Assembly (NCBI GenBank): GCA_903813345.2
Contig: CAIIXF020000001.1
Span: 42,873,366 to 42,937,365, forward strand
DNA: 64,000 nt
Direction: 5' to 3'
Source of the DNA: Owenia fusiformis
Lineage: Eukaryota; Annelida; Polychaeta; Sabellida; Oweniidae
Shown: positions 33,500-49,000 of the stretch, one piece after another
Position numbering within the stretch: position 1 is the stretch's first letter
How the letters are laid out: the number at the start of each line of letters is the position of its first letter
Notes under the pieces: model-generated
The model's database searches: none
Told to the model about the DNA's origin: nothing
The model's input: the letters and a program-made list of their open reading frames with translations, nothing else
Program-made: the position numbers and the translations under genes

Positions 33500-33870
33500 G
33501 AACACTTACAGATGTGGAGTCACATGTGCAGAGGTGGGGCTACATTTACAGAAGTGGAGCTACATTTACAGATGTGGAATAACATATGCACAAGTCCTAT
33601 TTAAATGTGGATAGTGCAGATGTGCAGCCACATGAATATTAACATTTCTTTTAACAGCTGATGTGAAGTCACAATTACACAGAGTAAGTTGTCAGCTCCA
33701 ATTCTGAAACTCCATTTGTTTAAATCTGGAATCATTTACAGATGGAGTCACATTTTTATATGCGAAACCACGTGTATAGATCTGGAGCCACACATTCAAA
33801 TGCAAAGCCTTGTATTCTTCAGATGTGATGTCACATCTACTGCTGTGAAGCCACATGCACATATGTGGTG
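33500..33870. repeat. Degenerate short repeat (gatgtggagccacat type)
   Basis: A 15-20-bp phrase of the form agatgtggagtcacat recurs at irregular spacing with many changes. It is an old minisatellite-like region. Confidence 0.55.
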
Positions 33871-34025
33871 CAACACACTGTTCTCATCAGGTGTTTGTCA
33901 TTCAATGACAGTTAGGCCTGTCATATACTTGGTCCATTGATGTTAGCATTTAAACCTGGATGTACATGTATATATCTAAACTCCCTTCAGCTATCTCCTG
34001 GACCAGAGTAACCATTGTTTACAGC

Positions 34026-34065
34026 TTAGATCTCCAAAGCTTGCTTTCTCCTTGAAAGTTTGGAT
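34026..34065 (-). CDS. unc-104: KIF1 last coding exon
   Basis: Acceptor atttacag, phase 2 entry. It reads [12 protein letters not shown] then TAA at 34,026-34,028. Vertebrate KIF1 also ends in a basic SKLSRR segment. Confidence 0.92.
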
Positions 34066-37000
34066 CTGTAAATATGAGATAGTCTGTGTAGGAGTGTGAG
34101 TCCATATAAGGCAAGGCAAATTCCTAGGGACATTTTGTCAATGTTGGTACTATTTGGTCTGAGGAACTGATCTATGCTTGTATCACCTTGTAGTAATAAC
34201 AACATATTTAATTGAGCAAAGCAAAATTATTTTATATACAAAACCTACTATATAGAGGCCAACAAACATGTTACAAATGTTATAATAAACTCATTTGCCA
34301 AAAGCAGTTAGGAATATGAGGGTTAATTCTAACCTTATCTGGCCAGCTAGGAGAGGGTTAATGGCATAGAGCCAGTCATGGACATCTTTGTCATCTAGAG
34401 TCTGCAGCAGAAAACCTCGGTGTTTTGTCATCACAGAGAAAGTATTAGGATTCTAGAAATGTTATGTAGAATAAAACGTTATTCATAATTGGTTGATTAC
34501 CAAAAAATACATTCATACACACATTCATAATCATTGTCAACATTCAATTTAATTGTAAAAAGGTAAAAATACAGCTGAATGAAAACTTGAAAAAATGAAA
34601 TAATTTTCTCATGTGGTTTTTATTACCTTGAGCATGGCCTGCTGATCTTCACTGTACTCAATCTGTGCTGTAGCAAGGTTAATAAGCCCTCTTTCTACAG
34701 GGTCCTTTTCATTATTGTAGATGTACACATAGGGCCTGCGGACAACCTAGAAAAGGAAATCATATGTGTTGGTTTTGGTTTCTCCAAAAATGCATCATGC
34801 ATGAACAAGGTTACATTGTTGGTTGAACAGAATGTCACAAGGGTATATTCACCATATTTGCCTGGTCCAATGATAGAAATGATAGAGATAAACTTAAACT
34901 TGAATTCTTGACATCGTACATTACAGCTCCACCTGAACCTTGGCCTGGCCAGAGAGGGCCCGAGGGCCACCCGACACATCCTTTGTATACTCCATGCATT
35001 TTAATTTAAGGTTTGTATGTCATAATGGATATCTTAGAAAATGCTACAAATTGACTTACCACCCAGCGTTTTACCCAGCCTATAGCTTTCTCCTCTAAGA
35101 AGTTCAGATATCCTTTACGTGAGACTACGGGGCTTACGCGGATCTCCTCAGTATCAGGGACATACAGGGGGTCATTCTCACCATCACCATCTGGTCTGGG
35201 GGGCAACTTCCTACCCACAGCACACAGATTGTCAGTTGACACTGCGTTAGTCATAGACAGCGTTTTATAGGCTTCCGTAGTAGGGGACACTTGTCTACAA
35301 GGTAATTTGTGTAAGATGCAGTTGGAAGTACCATTTATTTGGGTGACGATTTAGAGAAACGTTACATATCATGTTAGTGTTGATCTCATCCAGCTAAATC
35401 TGGACAAATACGCAAAATATATTTCAGCTTTCTTCTTTTTTTGATTAATTGAGTTTTTGAGATTATAATAGTTTAAAGTATCTCCCCTTTGTTACATCCA
35501 GATTCAGCTAGGTACAAGTATTTAAAGCAAACTAAAACTGATGATAAACTAAATCTAATAAAAATGTGCTGCTTTAAAACAGTAAGAATTATCTGAACTA
35601 CTTTCAATGGTTTTAACTTTAAAATATTTATGTATTTTACTTTGAAAGTCTGGTTTCTCTAAAGCAATACTCATCAAGCAAGCCACAATAATACTCGTGC
35701 ATTACTGTGAATCAATCACACCAACTTTTATTGACACAAATATGGTGAACAGGGAAAGCAGGAAAAATTTTCCAAAATTTAGGTAATTTTGAATTATTTT
35801 TGTGATTAGTGAGCTCTACAGATTAGTAGACTAAAGACAGGAGAAATACTTCAATTTTGAAATTACATCTTTCTATTGGTAGCTGTTGCTATAGCAACAT
35901 ATCTTATTTCTTGTTATATTATTGTACCATGACGATTACAGAAGAAGATTCAAAAATGAAAATTAGTGTTATTACAACATTTCTTATTAAGAACACATTG
36001 GCCTACTGTCTACATATCTTTTTTAAATATAGCAACTATAGCAGGAGGGAAGAATTACAGACTGTACGTATAAGGAGGCACAACAAGAACATGTTGTACA
36101 AACAAACATAAACATACAACAAAATAGGTCAACAGGCTCAGCCATTAAACCAACAGGGAAGCAAGAATAGAATTTGTAAAAGAAATGACTAATTTCATAA
36201 AATGCTACCAATAAGTATTTCAAGTGAAATTATGAATTGAAATTCAATGTTAAATATAATTAATTATTTCATTATAATCCTCATTATTGTTTTATTAACA
36301 AATACAAAATACTTGAATAAATGAGAATATAATAAATATTTGATCATAAACGAAAGCAGATTTTAATTTAAACAGAGTACATGTATGTGATTTAGCAGAA
36401 GTGAAGTAAAATGTGCATTAATAAAATCTAATACAAAGACAGTGACAAAATAATTAGCTCAATGATACACTATCTAACATGACAGTATAAAGAGTTAGCC
36501 CAACATATGTCATAATAATATTTAACAATAAATAATGAAACGGTTTTTAAGGCAACTTAAATATTTGTTCACAAACTTAAATATTTTTTCCAGTATCATC
36601 ACTTAAATCCTGGGCTCACTCTAATACACTGCTTTTGTTATAAATATAGGAGAAACTACAAAATTGATTTTTATCGACCAATGGTCATACCTATTCAAAA
36701 TGGGAGTTGAACGACTCCTTTTAATGGAACCGTTTATTGGTCCGGCAACGTTTAGATACATCTTACTGTTTTAAAGCATGCACGGAAAAAGAAATGCATG
36801 AAATTAACTACATTAAAACAGTATATGACTTGAAGCAAAATGTTGTTTCTTAATTTGAAACTGCAATGTTTATGAACTGAATGTAAAAAGTAAGCTTTGA
36901 CATTAATGAATGAAAAAAGTAATTATCAAACAGTGTAATCCCTGATAAAAGAGCAAACAGCATACCATCATACCTTTAAAGAAAATGTGAGAATTTATAA

Positions 37001-40000
37001 ATATTTTATCATATCAAAATTTGTTGTACAAATTGACATATGGTTGTAAATTGTATCCATTATACAATGTAGAGGCTTTTGTTAGGAAAAGGGATTTGGA
37101 ACAGGAAAGGAGTGGAGTTTGGTAACAAATCTTATGTCAGGGTGTTCCATAAGTAACAGAACTAGTGCTGGCATTTTGTTAATTCTGTGCCAATTGTCTT
37201 CAAATCTTCACAAAATGTATGTTGAAATAATGCAACTCAACCTGCGATTTATAATTATCTTAGAAACTTATCAGTTCTAGTTGCAATGCTTCAATGTACA
37301 TTATGTAAAGTTTTGAAGACAATTGGTGCATATTCAACAAAATGCTACAGCCAATCCTGTTACTTTTGGAACACCCTATACATAACAATGGAGTTATGCA
37401 TAAAGTACATAAAGTAGCTTTTTCATGACAATGAAATTCTTCAAGAAAGTCGACAAAATATCTGGAAGAGCACACGTGGCATATATATTTGCAGTAGCTA
37501 GGATGTGGATGTTGTTTTTTAGTACACTCACTGATATCTGGCTCTGTTAATTTAATCCTAGCTACGCAGTTAGTATAAATACAATATAGAAGGGGTTTAA
37601 ATTGGCAAGCCCTACTAAATAAACATAAGATATCTACATATAATGTCAACCAACCAGAAATGCAGTATTATTCACTTCTATGAAACCTTGTTACAGTAGA
37701 AAAATATTGGAGGAATTCTAACCTGAACATATCTGATGCTGCTGAAACAGCGGAGGTCATGCTCTCTGTCATCTGGTTACTAGGGTTACCCTCAGGAGTC
37801 TGAGCTGCCTCATCCCCTGTCTCTATGACAACTGGTGGATCTATGTGCTAGATAAACAAATATAAAGTGTTTTGAATGAAACATATCTTCATCTGGAGGT
37901 ACTTAAATAAATGTTTTGTAGGAAATAGGGAAGTAAAAGGCATTCATACCATGGATGTCTCTTCACAAAAATAATCATGGACAATATGATGTGATGTTGA
38001 GTTCAATATTTTAATCCGCTAAAAATTTCCGACAAAGTTCAATTTACCTTAGGTGATGGTGGCACCACTGGGCGTATTGGTACCATACGTTTGAGACACA
38101 TCGTCATCACCTCCGTCTCTTTATCACATTCTGCCGTATCAGAATTAGCCACAGCACCCTCCAGCTTTTGGTTGTCCATCTCTGCTAGGGCTGCATTTTC
38201 ATCTTTCTCATCAATATCCTTATCTTCCTTGCTCTGTTGGGCCAAAGCCTTGGCTTTCATGGACAGGTTCAGTGCCTCTTTGTCCAACTTGCTCAGAGCT
38301 TCCACATTGTTTTGTTCCTGGAGTTTCTCACGTAGGAGAAGGATATGTCTAGTCTTCTCAACCTGCAATGACAAGCAAAGTAACAGTAAGCAAACCATTG
38401 TGATGATTAATAATGTTAATAATGTTATAAAGTACAAAACAGAGGTTTAGTGTTGTTATACTTTGACTCTATGCGGTTGTATGGTTATGTGTTACAGCAT
38501 TACTGACAATTGAGATTCTCAAGTTGTGGAAAGCAGTTGAAGATGACCATTTCCACCCATTACCATTATGGGCTCAAATATACAAAAATGAAATAAAAAT
38601 AAAATACAGGAACAAATTAAGCTGGAAAGGACTGAAGCTACATGTAAGTATATAAAAGTAAGCCATTTTCAAATTATTACTCTCAAATTCTACATAGACT
38701 AACATACCAACTCCAGTCTTGTTAGCTTTTCAAGCTCCCACTGGTGGTCCAAAATGAGGGAATCACCACGAGGGCGCCATCCCTGCAGATTCTCTTCTCC
38801 CCTCACATATGTCGATGATGTATCAAGAACACGACGCTGGCGTCTCTGCACTCCTAATAAGAGAAAAATCAGTTGAATGAAATGAAAGTTTCTGTTTGAG
38901 AAATTATGTAAATGGAGTTATGGACATATCGCATGAAAAATTGATAACTTATATTCCAATTTTTGAAAAGAGACATTAAAACATCACCAAATCACAACTT
39001 AACAAACAGACTACACACAATTAGACCAGGACCATACACTACTATGTCATGTGGTATACAGTATAGAGCACTAAGAATGAGGTGCAAGACTTGAAAATCA
39101 AAGCATGAAATCATTCCAAAGTGACAAGTGTAGATACTAGATACACATACAAAATGAATTTTTCGAATTCTGTGAGACTAAACTGCTAACATCTGTGATC
39201 AAATTGTGGAGCAATGAATGAGTAAAACAAGAAAAACAATGATATATCAAGATTTAAATATTGATTTGAAATTTATATGAATGTTTCTCAATCCATCAAG
39301 AGGTCTGTCTAGAAATGCTCAGACTAGAAAAATGAGTCATTGTCATCAAGCACCAACTCAATCAGCACCCAAATAGGGCCACCAAGTAGCCAGTTTTAAG
39401 CTCAAGAAAAAAATGTGACTTGATAAGTGGTTGTCTCAAAGGAACACCAACTGTAATACAGACTCATGAAGATGGAATTTCAAAAGATGAAGACATTCAT
39501 TACACCAGTGTGTTACCCGAGTCTGTGAAGAACAACCGATAAGAGAAAGGTGAAGATAATGTATTGAAACTGTTTCATTTACAATTAACCTATTAAAGAT
39601 GTGAATCCCAAGAAGGTTATTTGGTATAACAGTGCATTAGAGTGTTGTATATATTCATACAATTTCTGTATTTTACATGTATATGATACATATACATATA
39701 AAATACAAATGACAACACACTCATTCCTCTCTTAAAAAAGGATGACTAAGCACTCTGAAATTGCTGCCAATGTTGACCTTGACCTTGAGCTGATTGTATA
39801 GTAAACCTGTATGATAATTGTTGCTACACAAACGGTATACGAGGGGTGATCAATAAACAAGTACTGTAAAGTCTTTAATAGGTTATTTTCATCAGACACA
39901 GGTGGGAATGTAATGAATAGTGCACAACAAAAGACAAACATAATGTACAAACCTGGGCTACCTGTTTCCTGCACTCGTTTAAGCATAATCTCGTAGACTC

Positions 40001-43000
40001 CCGTCACGCGGTTACAATCGTGGCTTCGCCCAAATCCTTGGCCAAACAACGCCTTTAATGACCTGAAACGACCACTGGAGTCCAAATGGGACCTATTATG
40101 AGTTCACGAAACAACACCAAGGAAAACTAACTAAATAAGAATAAATCCAATATTCTATACTTCTGTGTTTGTCTATCTGTTGCTATGGAAATATCACTGT
40201 AGATCACAAAACTTTTGTGTCTAATAGTTTTCTGAAGAAGCCAAATTTGGAAAAGAAATATTGGATTTAAAACATATCAAAATATTTAACTAAAGAATAA
40301 TTGTGTAAAAATATGAAAAAGAACTATTTTAATGTTTGACTAAGCTAAATATACATTTAATTCCTAAAACAATTTAAGCAAAACAACATACAAATCTAGA
40401 ATTAAGATATATCTTTATTTTGCTCATCTTTTCCATAGTCATTGTTGAAATATAAAAATATACTACAGTCACATGTAATGAATATTAAAGGGACTTGAAG
40501 GGATAGAGATGAGTTTTGAGTAAAACTGTCACAATTTTTTCATTATTTTTTGCTCTCATTATTCCATGTTAATTGCCTATTTTCTAAAAATAAATCTGAT
40601 TATATTTTGAGATAATCCTTTATTAGATTATCATGAATATTTGGCAAAAATGAGATGGGATGTCCCCTTTTTTAATTCAAACAAATTTGGTGATTTCTGC
40701 ATCTAAAAGCTTTAATTAATTCTATATTTGATCAGATATCTCATAAATTTTTTCAGAAAATAAAATCAAGATAGTGAAGAAAACACTGGTATGATTTTTA
40801 AAAAGGTTCCAACATGTTAAACTCTATCCCTTCTACTTCGTTGCATTTAGCAAGAAAGCACTTTTGTTTTAAGAGGAAAGCAGAGTGCAGCTAGCATTAC
40901 CAAACTTAAAGTGCGGATGGAATGAAAGACATTTTGCTGTATATTTGGCTAAGTGAAGGCCATCTTGATACATCAAGATATTTATGGCTGAGAGATGGGA
41001 CAGGTTCTGGTGGAACAGGTTTGGTGAAAGGAATAACAAGAGTGATTTGATAGTGTTGATTTAACAATGTCACACATTATCAGAGTTGTCAAGTTGGCAA
41101 ATGAGAGAGGGGCTTGAGGTATGTAGAAAACAGAACTATATTCATATTTATGATTCTATGTAATTTTTTACTAAAGGAGAAAATACAAAATACAGGTAAG
41201 GAATGACCAATATATTTTTGGTACTTTCTCTTAATGTGTTTGATACTTTCCCTTTATATAGGTGGCATATGGGGAACCCTGAGGAGAAGGTGTGAGGAAA
41301 ACTATAAAACTGTGATACCTGAATGTCTCGAGTTTATTAGATGGGTCAATTAGAGGCTTTTTTGAGGTTTCAAAAACATGCTTCATAGATGCATCTATTG
41401 TGTTCAACATGGGTTTAATATTCTTCTTATATATGTAAGACAACCTTCAAATAACATATATAAAACTAACTGAATGAAGAAATAACATTAAATAATCATG
41501 TTTCTATATATTTACCCTTGCATCCATTTTCTATATGCGGAAAGTAAAATAATGACAAGCATGTTAAAAGCATGATGTGATGTCATATGTAATGAAGAAC
41601 ATGGTACACAGGGGTTGTATCAAAACTAGTTCCTGTCCAAAGGGAACTTTTTACCAGAAAGTTTTGTCTTGATATTTGCCCTGGATGAATATGGGTGCAT
41701 TTAGGCAACATGCAATTTTTGGCACAAAATAAAGTAAACAAATGAAAATAGCTAAGCTCTTAAGTAGCCATATACATTGAACTTAAGAGGGGTGGGATAG
41801 TCATGAGAATAGGTTTGATCCCTGGATCTTGTTTCACACGATCGTGATTTCACTTGGATCAGAGTACAGTAAAACATGTTGATGTGAACATGTATCAAAA
41901 ACAAACACCTAAAACAAACACCTCTTGCAATGTTTCATTATTTAAGGTGTCTCAATTCACCTGATGTGTCATTTCAACATTTAAGGTTCCTATAGTTGTA
42001 CTAGGAAATACTTCCCAACAAAATCACTGATAGGCTTTACACATCTTTAAATGGAAGCAAAAGGGTTTGAACAGGGAAGCTTCAGAACAGGCATTTAAAT
42101 GTGGATCTCTCTAAAGCAAAATCACTTTTAAGCAAATGCATTTGTGCTGTTATGCAGTCTTAATTGTTCACTTTAGTCAGGTTTTACTGTACCTGATCTA
42201 GCCCACCCCTAGACACAGTCAGAGCAGTGTTCGTTTTTTATTAGATAGCATTAAAAACATGTTATATTTTGTTGATGATAAATGGATGAATGAAATGAAA
42301 TTGTTGAAATAAAATGATTGATTAAAAACAGAAATGAATAATAGAGTAAACCAAGCATCACATGACCAATATCACATTTCATGAACCAATGAAATGAACT
42401 CGATGAAGTCACATGACCCTTGAATCTATAGGTCTATAACAAGACTTGGACTAAGGGCCAGATCAAAAATATTATTATCAATGATATCATGCTTGTTATC
42501 TAAACCTTTCTGAACACTTAAGTTACATATAATGCTTAATATTTTATCAATATCAAATGCAACTACCCTCTCTTACGAAACCAGTTTTGCATGATATGAT
42601 GTCAAACTATATTTTCGATACAGCCCCAAAAACATGTTAAAGTGTGATGTATACAGCTGTCAAAGGCATACCTTGGGGCAGATATCCTGGCATCCCTGGC
42701 ATAGAACACCATACTGAAATCCTTGGTGATACATGCAGGCTGGGCACAGTTATCCATCTAGAAAATACCAATATTAAGCCAAAATAAATTTTCTGAATTT
42801 TTTAAATTGATATCTCATGCCTTTTGTGTGGATTATCCAATATCATTGAAATGTTACAATACTGGATATATATCACTAATATTACCATAATTATGTATGT
42901 CGCTATGTAATGTACATGTTAATGCCTTTTAACAACCTACATGATGATTTAATAACAGATTATACAAACTCATAAGTTACATGTATATCCTCAATGGACT

Positions 43001-46000
43001 GTAATTTAGATACATGTTATTAAATAACAGGTATATATTTCTATAAAATGTTTGTTCACTTACATCTAGATATGCAGACATGGTCATGTATATCTTCTCA
43101 CCATAAGGGGTGACTCGATTCAAGAGGGGGGAGTTATGTAGCGAACTATCCCATGCTGCTTCAAACCGGAAGAATATTCTGAAAACAAAGTCATATTGCA
43201 CAATGATTAACTTATAATGATACAAATGGTGCAATGCTAATCTTTTTAAAGTGCAACACTAATGACATGGTTTCATTCATTAGTGGGAGCCACAATAGTT
43301 CAGATGCTCTCTGGTTATAAACTTCCATGCGACATTTAGGTGTCAGTTTCCATGTGACATTTAGATGGCAACTTCCATGTGACATTTTAGTGACACCTTC
43401 CACGTGGCATTTAGATGCCAAGATCCATATGACATTTTGGTGCCAACTTCCATGTGATATTTTGGTGCCACCTTCCATGTGACATTTTGGTGTCACCTTC
43501 CATGTGACCCACCAATACACTGTCATGTGATTTCTTCAACAATCTATATTGTGTAGCAGAGACATGTGAAGTTCTTACATACCTTTCATCATTCGGTTTA
43601 ATCATGTAGTGTGCTGGTAGAAGATTTAGAGACAAGACAGAGTTCTCCGTGTCTTCTTCTTTCCAGTCTGGTGTATTCCTGATTCTCCCAACCACCACTT
43701 CCTTCACATCACGCCATATAAGGTCAGGCCCGTTCTCGTGTACGATGGTGATACATATACGTCTCTGTATGCCCTGGTGGAACATGAAGCTTCCAGCGCA
43801 TGGCATATCATCACTATGGTCCACCACTGATGGCAAATACCTGGAAAGGAAAATAACTGTCTTAAAATATCGAATGTAAGAAAAAGTACAGAGTGAATGT
43901 GTTGAGTAATTTGAGTTCTAGCCAAGTATTGTTTCCATTTCCCAATAATAGTGACCTAATTAGGACTCTGTTAGTTTATACTCATTCAGGGCCAGCTAGG
44001 GCCATTATGCCTTGGGACTAAAACTTCTTTTACACCAGGGTTATGCATTTACAGTATGTGTTATTATTGTGGCTCATGGTTTTTTCATACCTTATCACAA
44101 CTATCACCCTTAAGTTATTTGACTGGACAAGGACAATCATGGAAATGACACTTAAAATGAAAAGAAGTGGCTGATAAGAATACTTAGCAGATTTCTGTTG
44201 TGAGCTAAGATGGTGAAAGAACTTACTCTCCATTTGGGGCTAATTCACAGATTTCAAACCACACCAGGGCGTCATACTTGGCATGTACATGACTTGTGCT
44301 GCAAAATAAAATAATAAACGATTAAAGCTTTTCACATCTCTTAAATATTGTCCAAGATAGATGAAAATGGAATAAATTGGCTCAATGATATTAGACCAAC
44401 ATGGTGAACAGAAATAGTAGAAATACCATTCTCTAGTCAGAGTCCAATACTGATAACTAAAGGTTCACATATTCTTGGCCCAACCCATATAATGTTTATT
44501 AAAATATACATGGATTTGACCTCTCTAAGGAACAATTCAATAAAACTAATCAGTGATAGCAATATCTATTAACTGTGATAGTAATATATATTAGTTGTGA
44601 TATCAATATCAGTTGTGATACCAATATCTATTTGTTGTGATCACAATGTGAAAAATTTTTCTGAAATATTAAACAGGCCCAGTACAATCACCGAGACCTA
44701 CAAATGCATGTTTTACAGTAATTAATTCAAGATGTGCTTTATAACTTCATATGAAATACAAACTATAAAGTAACTCTTCAAAATGTTATGAAAACATTTT
44801 CATAACAAAATGTTGCAGCTACGAAGGTACAATTTTATTTCTTCCATTCCTTCGAGACGTAGGCAGAATCTCAACGATGTTTTTGACAATGATGCCGACA
44901 CAAGTTTGTATCAAAAAGATCATGAAGACTACAATTCATGAAATTGTGAAACAAGAAAAATTGTACCTTCAAAGCTGCAACATTTTGTTACAAAAACAGA
45001 TCCATTTCCGTATCTCATGTAGTTTGAAGAGTTACTCCACCGTGATACAGATTAAAATGCTTGACACACAATTCATTCAAGATTAAAACACAGAGGCATT
45101 GTTAGTATCAGCATATTGCTAAAACACATCAATCAAGTAAAAAAACCAAGTCAATCCATCCGATATATCTTACTATTAACCAGGGGTTTGCTTGAAGCAG
45201 CTTTCGCGAGATCATAATGTATATGTATGTTGTTTTGAGTTATCATTATTGTCCTTTTGTGTGACATTTGCCACAGAAAGCAAAATTCTAATGAAAGCCT
45301 CAAAATGCATCTTAGCAAATCTTTACATTAGACCTACAGCATCGACCAATTCCTCATGACATGCTTCCTGAGGCCTATTTCTAATCAAGAAAAATATTTC
45401 TGACATGCTCCCTGGAGCCATTTCATAATTATGGAAAATATTTCTGTTATGCTCAATGGTTATGAAATTATGAAAAATATTTCAGAATCTCTCTCTGGAG
45501 CCTATACATAATCATGGAAAATATTTCAGGCATGCTCCCTAGAGCCTTTCAAATGCTCATGTAAAATATTTCAGGTATGCTCCCTGAAGTCTATTCATAA
45601 TAATAATCAAGGCAATTATTTCAGGCATGCTCCCTACAGCCTATTCATAATCATTGAAAATATTTCAGGCATGCTCCCTAGAGCACATCAATGCTCAGGT
45701 AAAATATTTCAGGTATGCTCTCTGAAGCCTATTCATAATCATGGCAAATATTCCAGGCATGCTCCCTACAGCCTATCAATACTCAGGTAAAATGTTTTAG
45801 GTATGCTCCCAGGAGCCTACTTAATCATGGCAAATATTTCAGAATGCTCCCTACAGCCTATTTAAAATCACTGAAAATATTTCAGACATGCTCCCTAGAG
45901 CCTTTCAATAATCAGGGAAAATATTTCAGGTATGCTTTCTGTAGCCTATTCATAATCATGGAAAATATATCATCAAAGCAAAGCAACACTCCAAATATTT

Positions 46001-49000
46001 ATTAAAGTTAGTTTAATGTACAATGAAGCCCTACACCAAAAATCAACAAAAACAAAATAAAATCGTACATGTATGAACTCCTTGGCAGACAAATTGTGTC
46101 TCGGCCTCTATGACTGAAATATAAACATTTACTTTAAATAATTCAGGATTTGTAAAAATAAGACTGTTTTAAAAATCATGAAGAATTTAAAATTTTATTT
46201 TCTTTGAAACTACATGCCATAATACATAGTACATGTGTGTCTTAAAACTACAATGTACACAAAATGACTATGATTACTACATCCATGTAAACATAAGATA
46301 CATGTAGGCTGATTATTATGTACTAATAATATGTATGAGTCATAAGAATTTATAATTGTTTTAGCATATTAAACATTTCTTCTGAAGCAAGTATTTTCCA
46401 GGTTTTTACAGAATCCTTTTAATTCTCAACTTATCATAAATCAAACTTGAAAGTCAATAGTCTTAGTGCATTAGTACTTATGTCAAAATCACACAATACA
46501 AGGCAAGAGGGTCTAGAGGGAATATAACTAGTGATATACAACTATAATAATGTATAAGTAAATAAACTAAGTATAATTTACTCCCCAAATGATCAGGAAT
46601 AAAGCAGGGTATAATGTAGGTGTAAGTGAGGAACAACCCACTAGTAATCTGCCATCTATACAAGTCCAAACACTTTCACGATGACACATTTTCAGAGAAA
46701 AAGCCAGTGTGAATGCATTCCAATTTTTCTGTTCTTCTTTTCAGGAAAAGGTGGCACAAATCAGCTTACATTATATTGTTCAGAAATTTTAAATTGACAA
46801 ACACCTCAGAGGTGACAAATACTTGAGACATGTCAGTACAGATGCTTTATTGTTGTTCTGTACCAAACCTCCATTCTGTTTGTTTTCCCAAAGAGCTCTC
46901 CAATACAGAATAGAGCTTTAAAAAAGTGCAGTGTAAACTTACCTCAGTGGTGTGATGATCCCTAGTTTGGGGGAGGGTACAGGGATTGAGATTGGTATAC
47001 TCTGTGGAAATGTTCTGTGTGGGGGTCGCTGGGTGCTAGAAAGGTTGGAAAATATCGATAAGAACCTATGTATAATCAGTGAGAATTGAGAAAGTGCAGC
47101 TTATTATATGGTAATCTTATTCTAGACACATGTCCATTCTCCACCCATGGATGTGTGGTTTACTACCTGTAGCTGATATGCATGGTACGTGGGTTTATAT
47201 CAACATTCTTGACCTGATTAGCATTGTTCTCAAGAGATCTAACTGCTCCTTCTCTAAGTTAATAAAAATTCATGAAAAAGAAACATTTGTATTAGAATCT
47301 GGTCCTATCTGATTGTTTAGAAGTATCTACAGTATATTGGAATTCAACAGACCCATTAGGATGAACATTTTATATTTTGGATAATATTTCTTTGAGACTT
47401 CTTTTTTGTTATTTTTACATTTAGAAGAGTTTGAAATTTATTACAACTTTGGTTGAAACGCAATATCCCAAAACATTAAAGGTTATGTAAATATATTTTG
47501 GACCTACTTTTAAAACTAAATTACAGACCAGTTATCATGTAAAAATATAAGCTGACCCAGATCAAATCTGAAGGCTCTAGGCCTTTGGGCAAGACTTATA
47601 TCATAGTACACAGCAAATATTTTTGTACTTACAAACTAGCGGGCACTTCCCGAGCCTGATCATGCAGAGGGTGTAGCTGGTAGTGTCCAAACACCTCAAA
47701 CACGATTGGCTGACACTTAACATAATCGAGAAATGCCTTGGTGACTGTCACAGTGAACTGAAAGTATATATCACAGTGTAACATTATATAGCTTTTAATA
47801 TGATATGGTTGAATAAGCACTCTGAGGGAGTACATGTATATTTCATATAAGGGGAGTAAAAAAGACTCAAAAAAGCTCTATAAAAGGCCAAAACATGGTT
47901 TACCACAACTCATATTTGCTTTATATTCGTATTGGCATTTACTGAGGTAAAAATAAAGATAAAAATAAAGAAAACACATTTCTAGAATCTGCAATAGCAT
48001 TTGGTTTACACTGAACAAGATTGATTTACTTAGTCTCACACATATATTCAAATGTATCACACAGAAAAATGGCAAAACTAAATGGTAATTAATGCAAATG
48101 AAGCTTGTTCCCAGAGTTCAACTCACATTTTGCACATGGTAGAAGCCCAGGGGAGGTCCTTTCCCAGTGTTCTTCAGGGGTTCTGTGGAAAATGCCTCAT
48201 CATAACGGTGAAGAAAACTGTAAGAGATACTCAGCATCAAACAAACCAGTAAGTCAATGTCAGTTAAGTTAAAAATCATTAAAAGCAGTTATCAAATATA
48301 TAAAACTGATGGGTCTTTCCTCATGTGCAATCATTCAATCAAAATATTGATGAAGTAGTACAAGAAATAAAGGACTTAACACAATGAAAAAAAAAGCTTT
48401 CCCAATCAAAAACATTAATCCAGGTTGTGATTTATGTGATTATTCAGTTATTCAGTTTTTTATTATTGTAAACAAATGCTAGAAGATGGCTTACTTGAAC
48501 TGGCAGAAGATGTCAGCATATTCAGGTGAGATTCCTGACGCTTGGAGAACTGTGACGCGGAATGTAAACTGTTCACCAAGCTTTAAGTGATTGGGTAAGT
48601 CTGTCTCATTGATATCTGGGATCTCACATGTGCCAAGCTTTCCTTTCTCTGTGTCCGTTTTATCCTCTGTAAAAATAAAACAGATATATGAGTATTATGG
48701 ACACCCTTTGTGTCATTTGGAAAACCTTGCACAATAGCTAACTGGATGCATGTTTTATTGTAAAAGAATGACAACTCTAAAGCAGAGATCATTTGTATCT
48801 TCAGATTGAGGGATCAGCTGGTATAATCTCAAAGGATCATAAATAAAATCTCTGATTTAGCAATCCATTTTGTAAATTTTTGAATCATTTTTCAAATATT
48901 ATACAAAATAAATCTACAGTTTAAGCAATTTCTTAAGACAATCCCTACCTTCAGCTTTTGCCTCAGCCTCTGGATCATCCCGACTCTCTCCCTCAACAAC

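Larger units (their letters stand above)
29905..34025 (-). other. unc-104: KIF1 long 3' untranslated region (inferred)
   Basis: From the stop at 34,026 down to a possible minus-strand AATAAA at 29,929-29,934. It holds several small tandem repeats and no coding exon. Earlier cleavage is possible, so the 4.1-kb length is uncertain. Confidence 0.45.
40063..42671 (-). other. KIF1 intron
   Basis: 2.6 kb. Holds two MITE-like elements (40,497-40,833 and 41,865-42,191). No exon is recognised. Confidence 0.6.
44299..46942 (-). other. KIF1 intron
   Basis: 2.6 kb with an inverted-repeat element (44,770-45,035) and a large tandem array (45,350-45,970). No exon is recognised. Confidence 0.6.

Noticed and set aside
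39841-39866. Mariner-like terminal phrase gaggggtgatcaataaacaa
   Set aside because: No inverted partner or transposase remnant was found nearby, so an element cannot be delimited.
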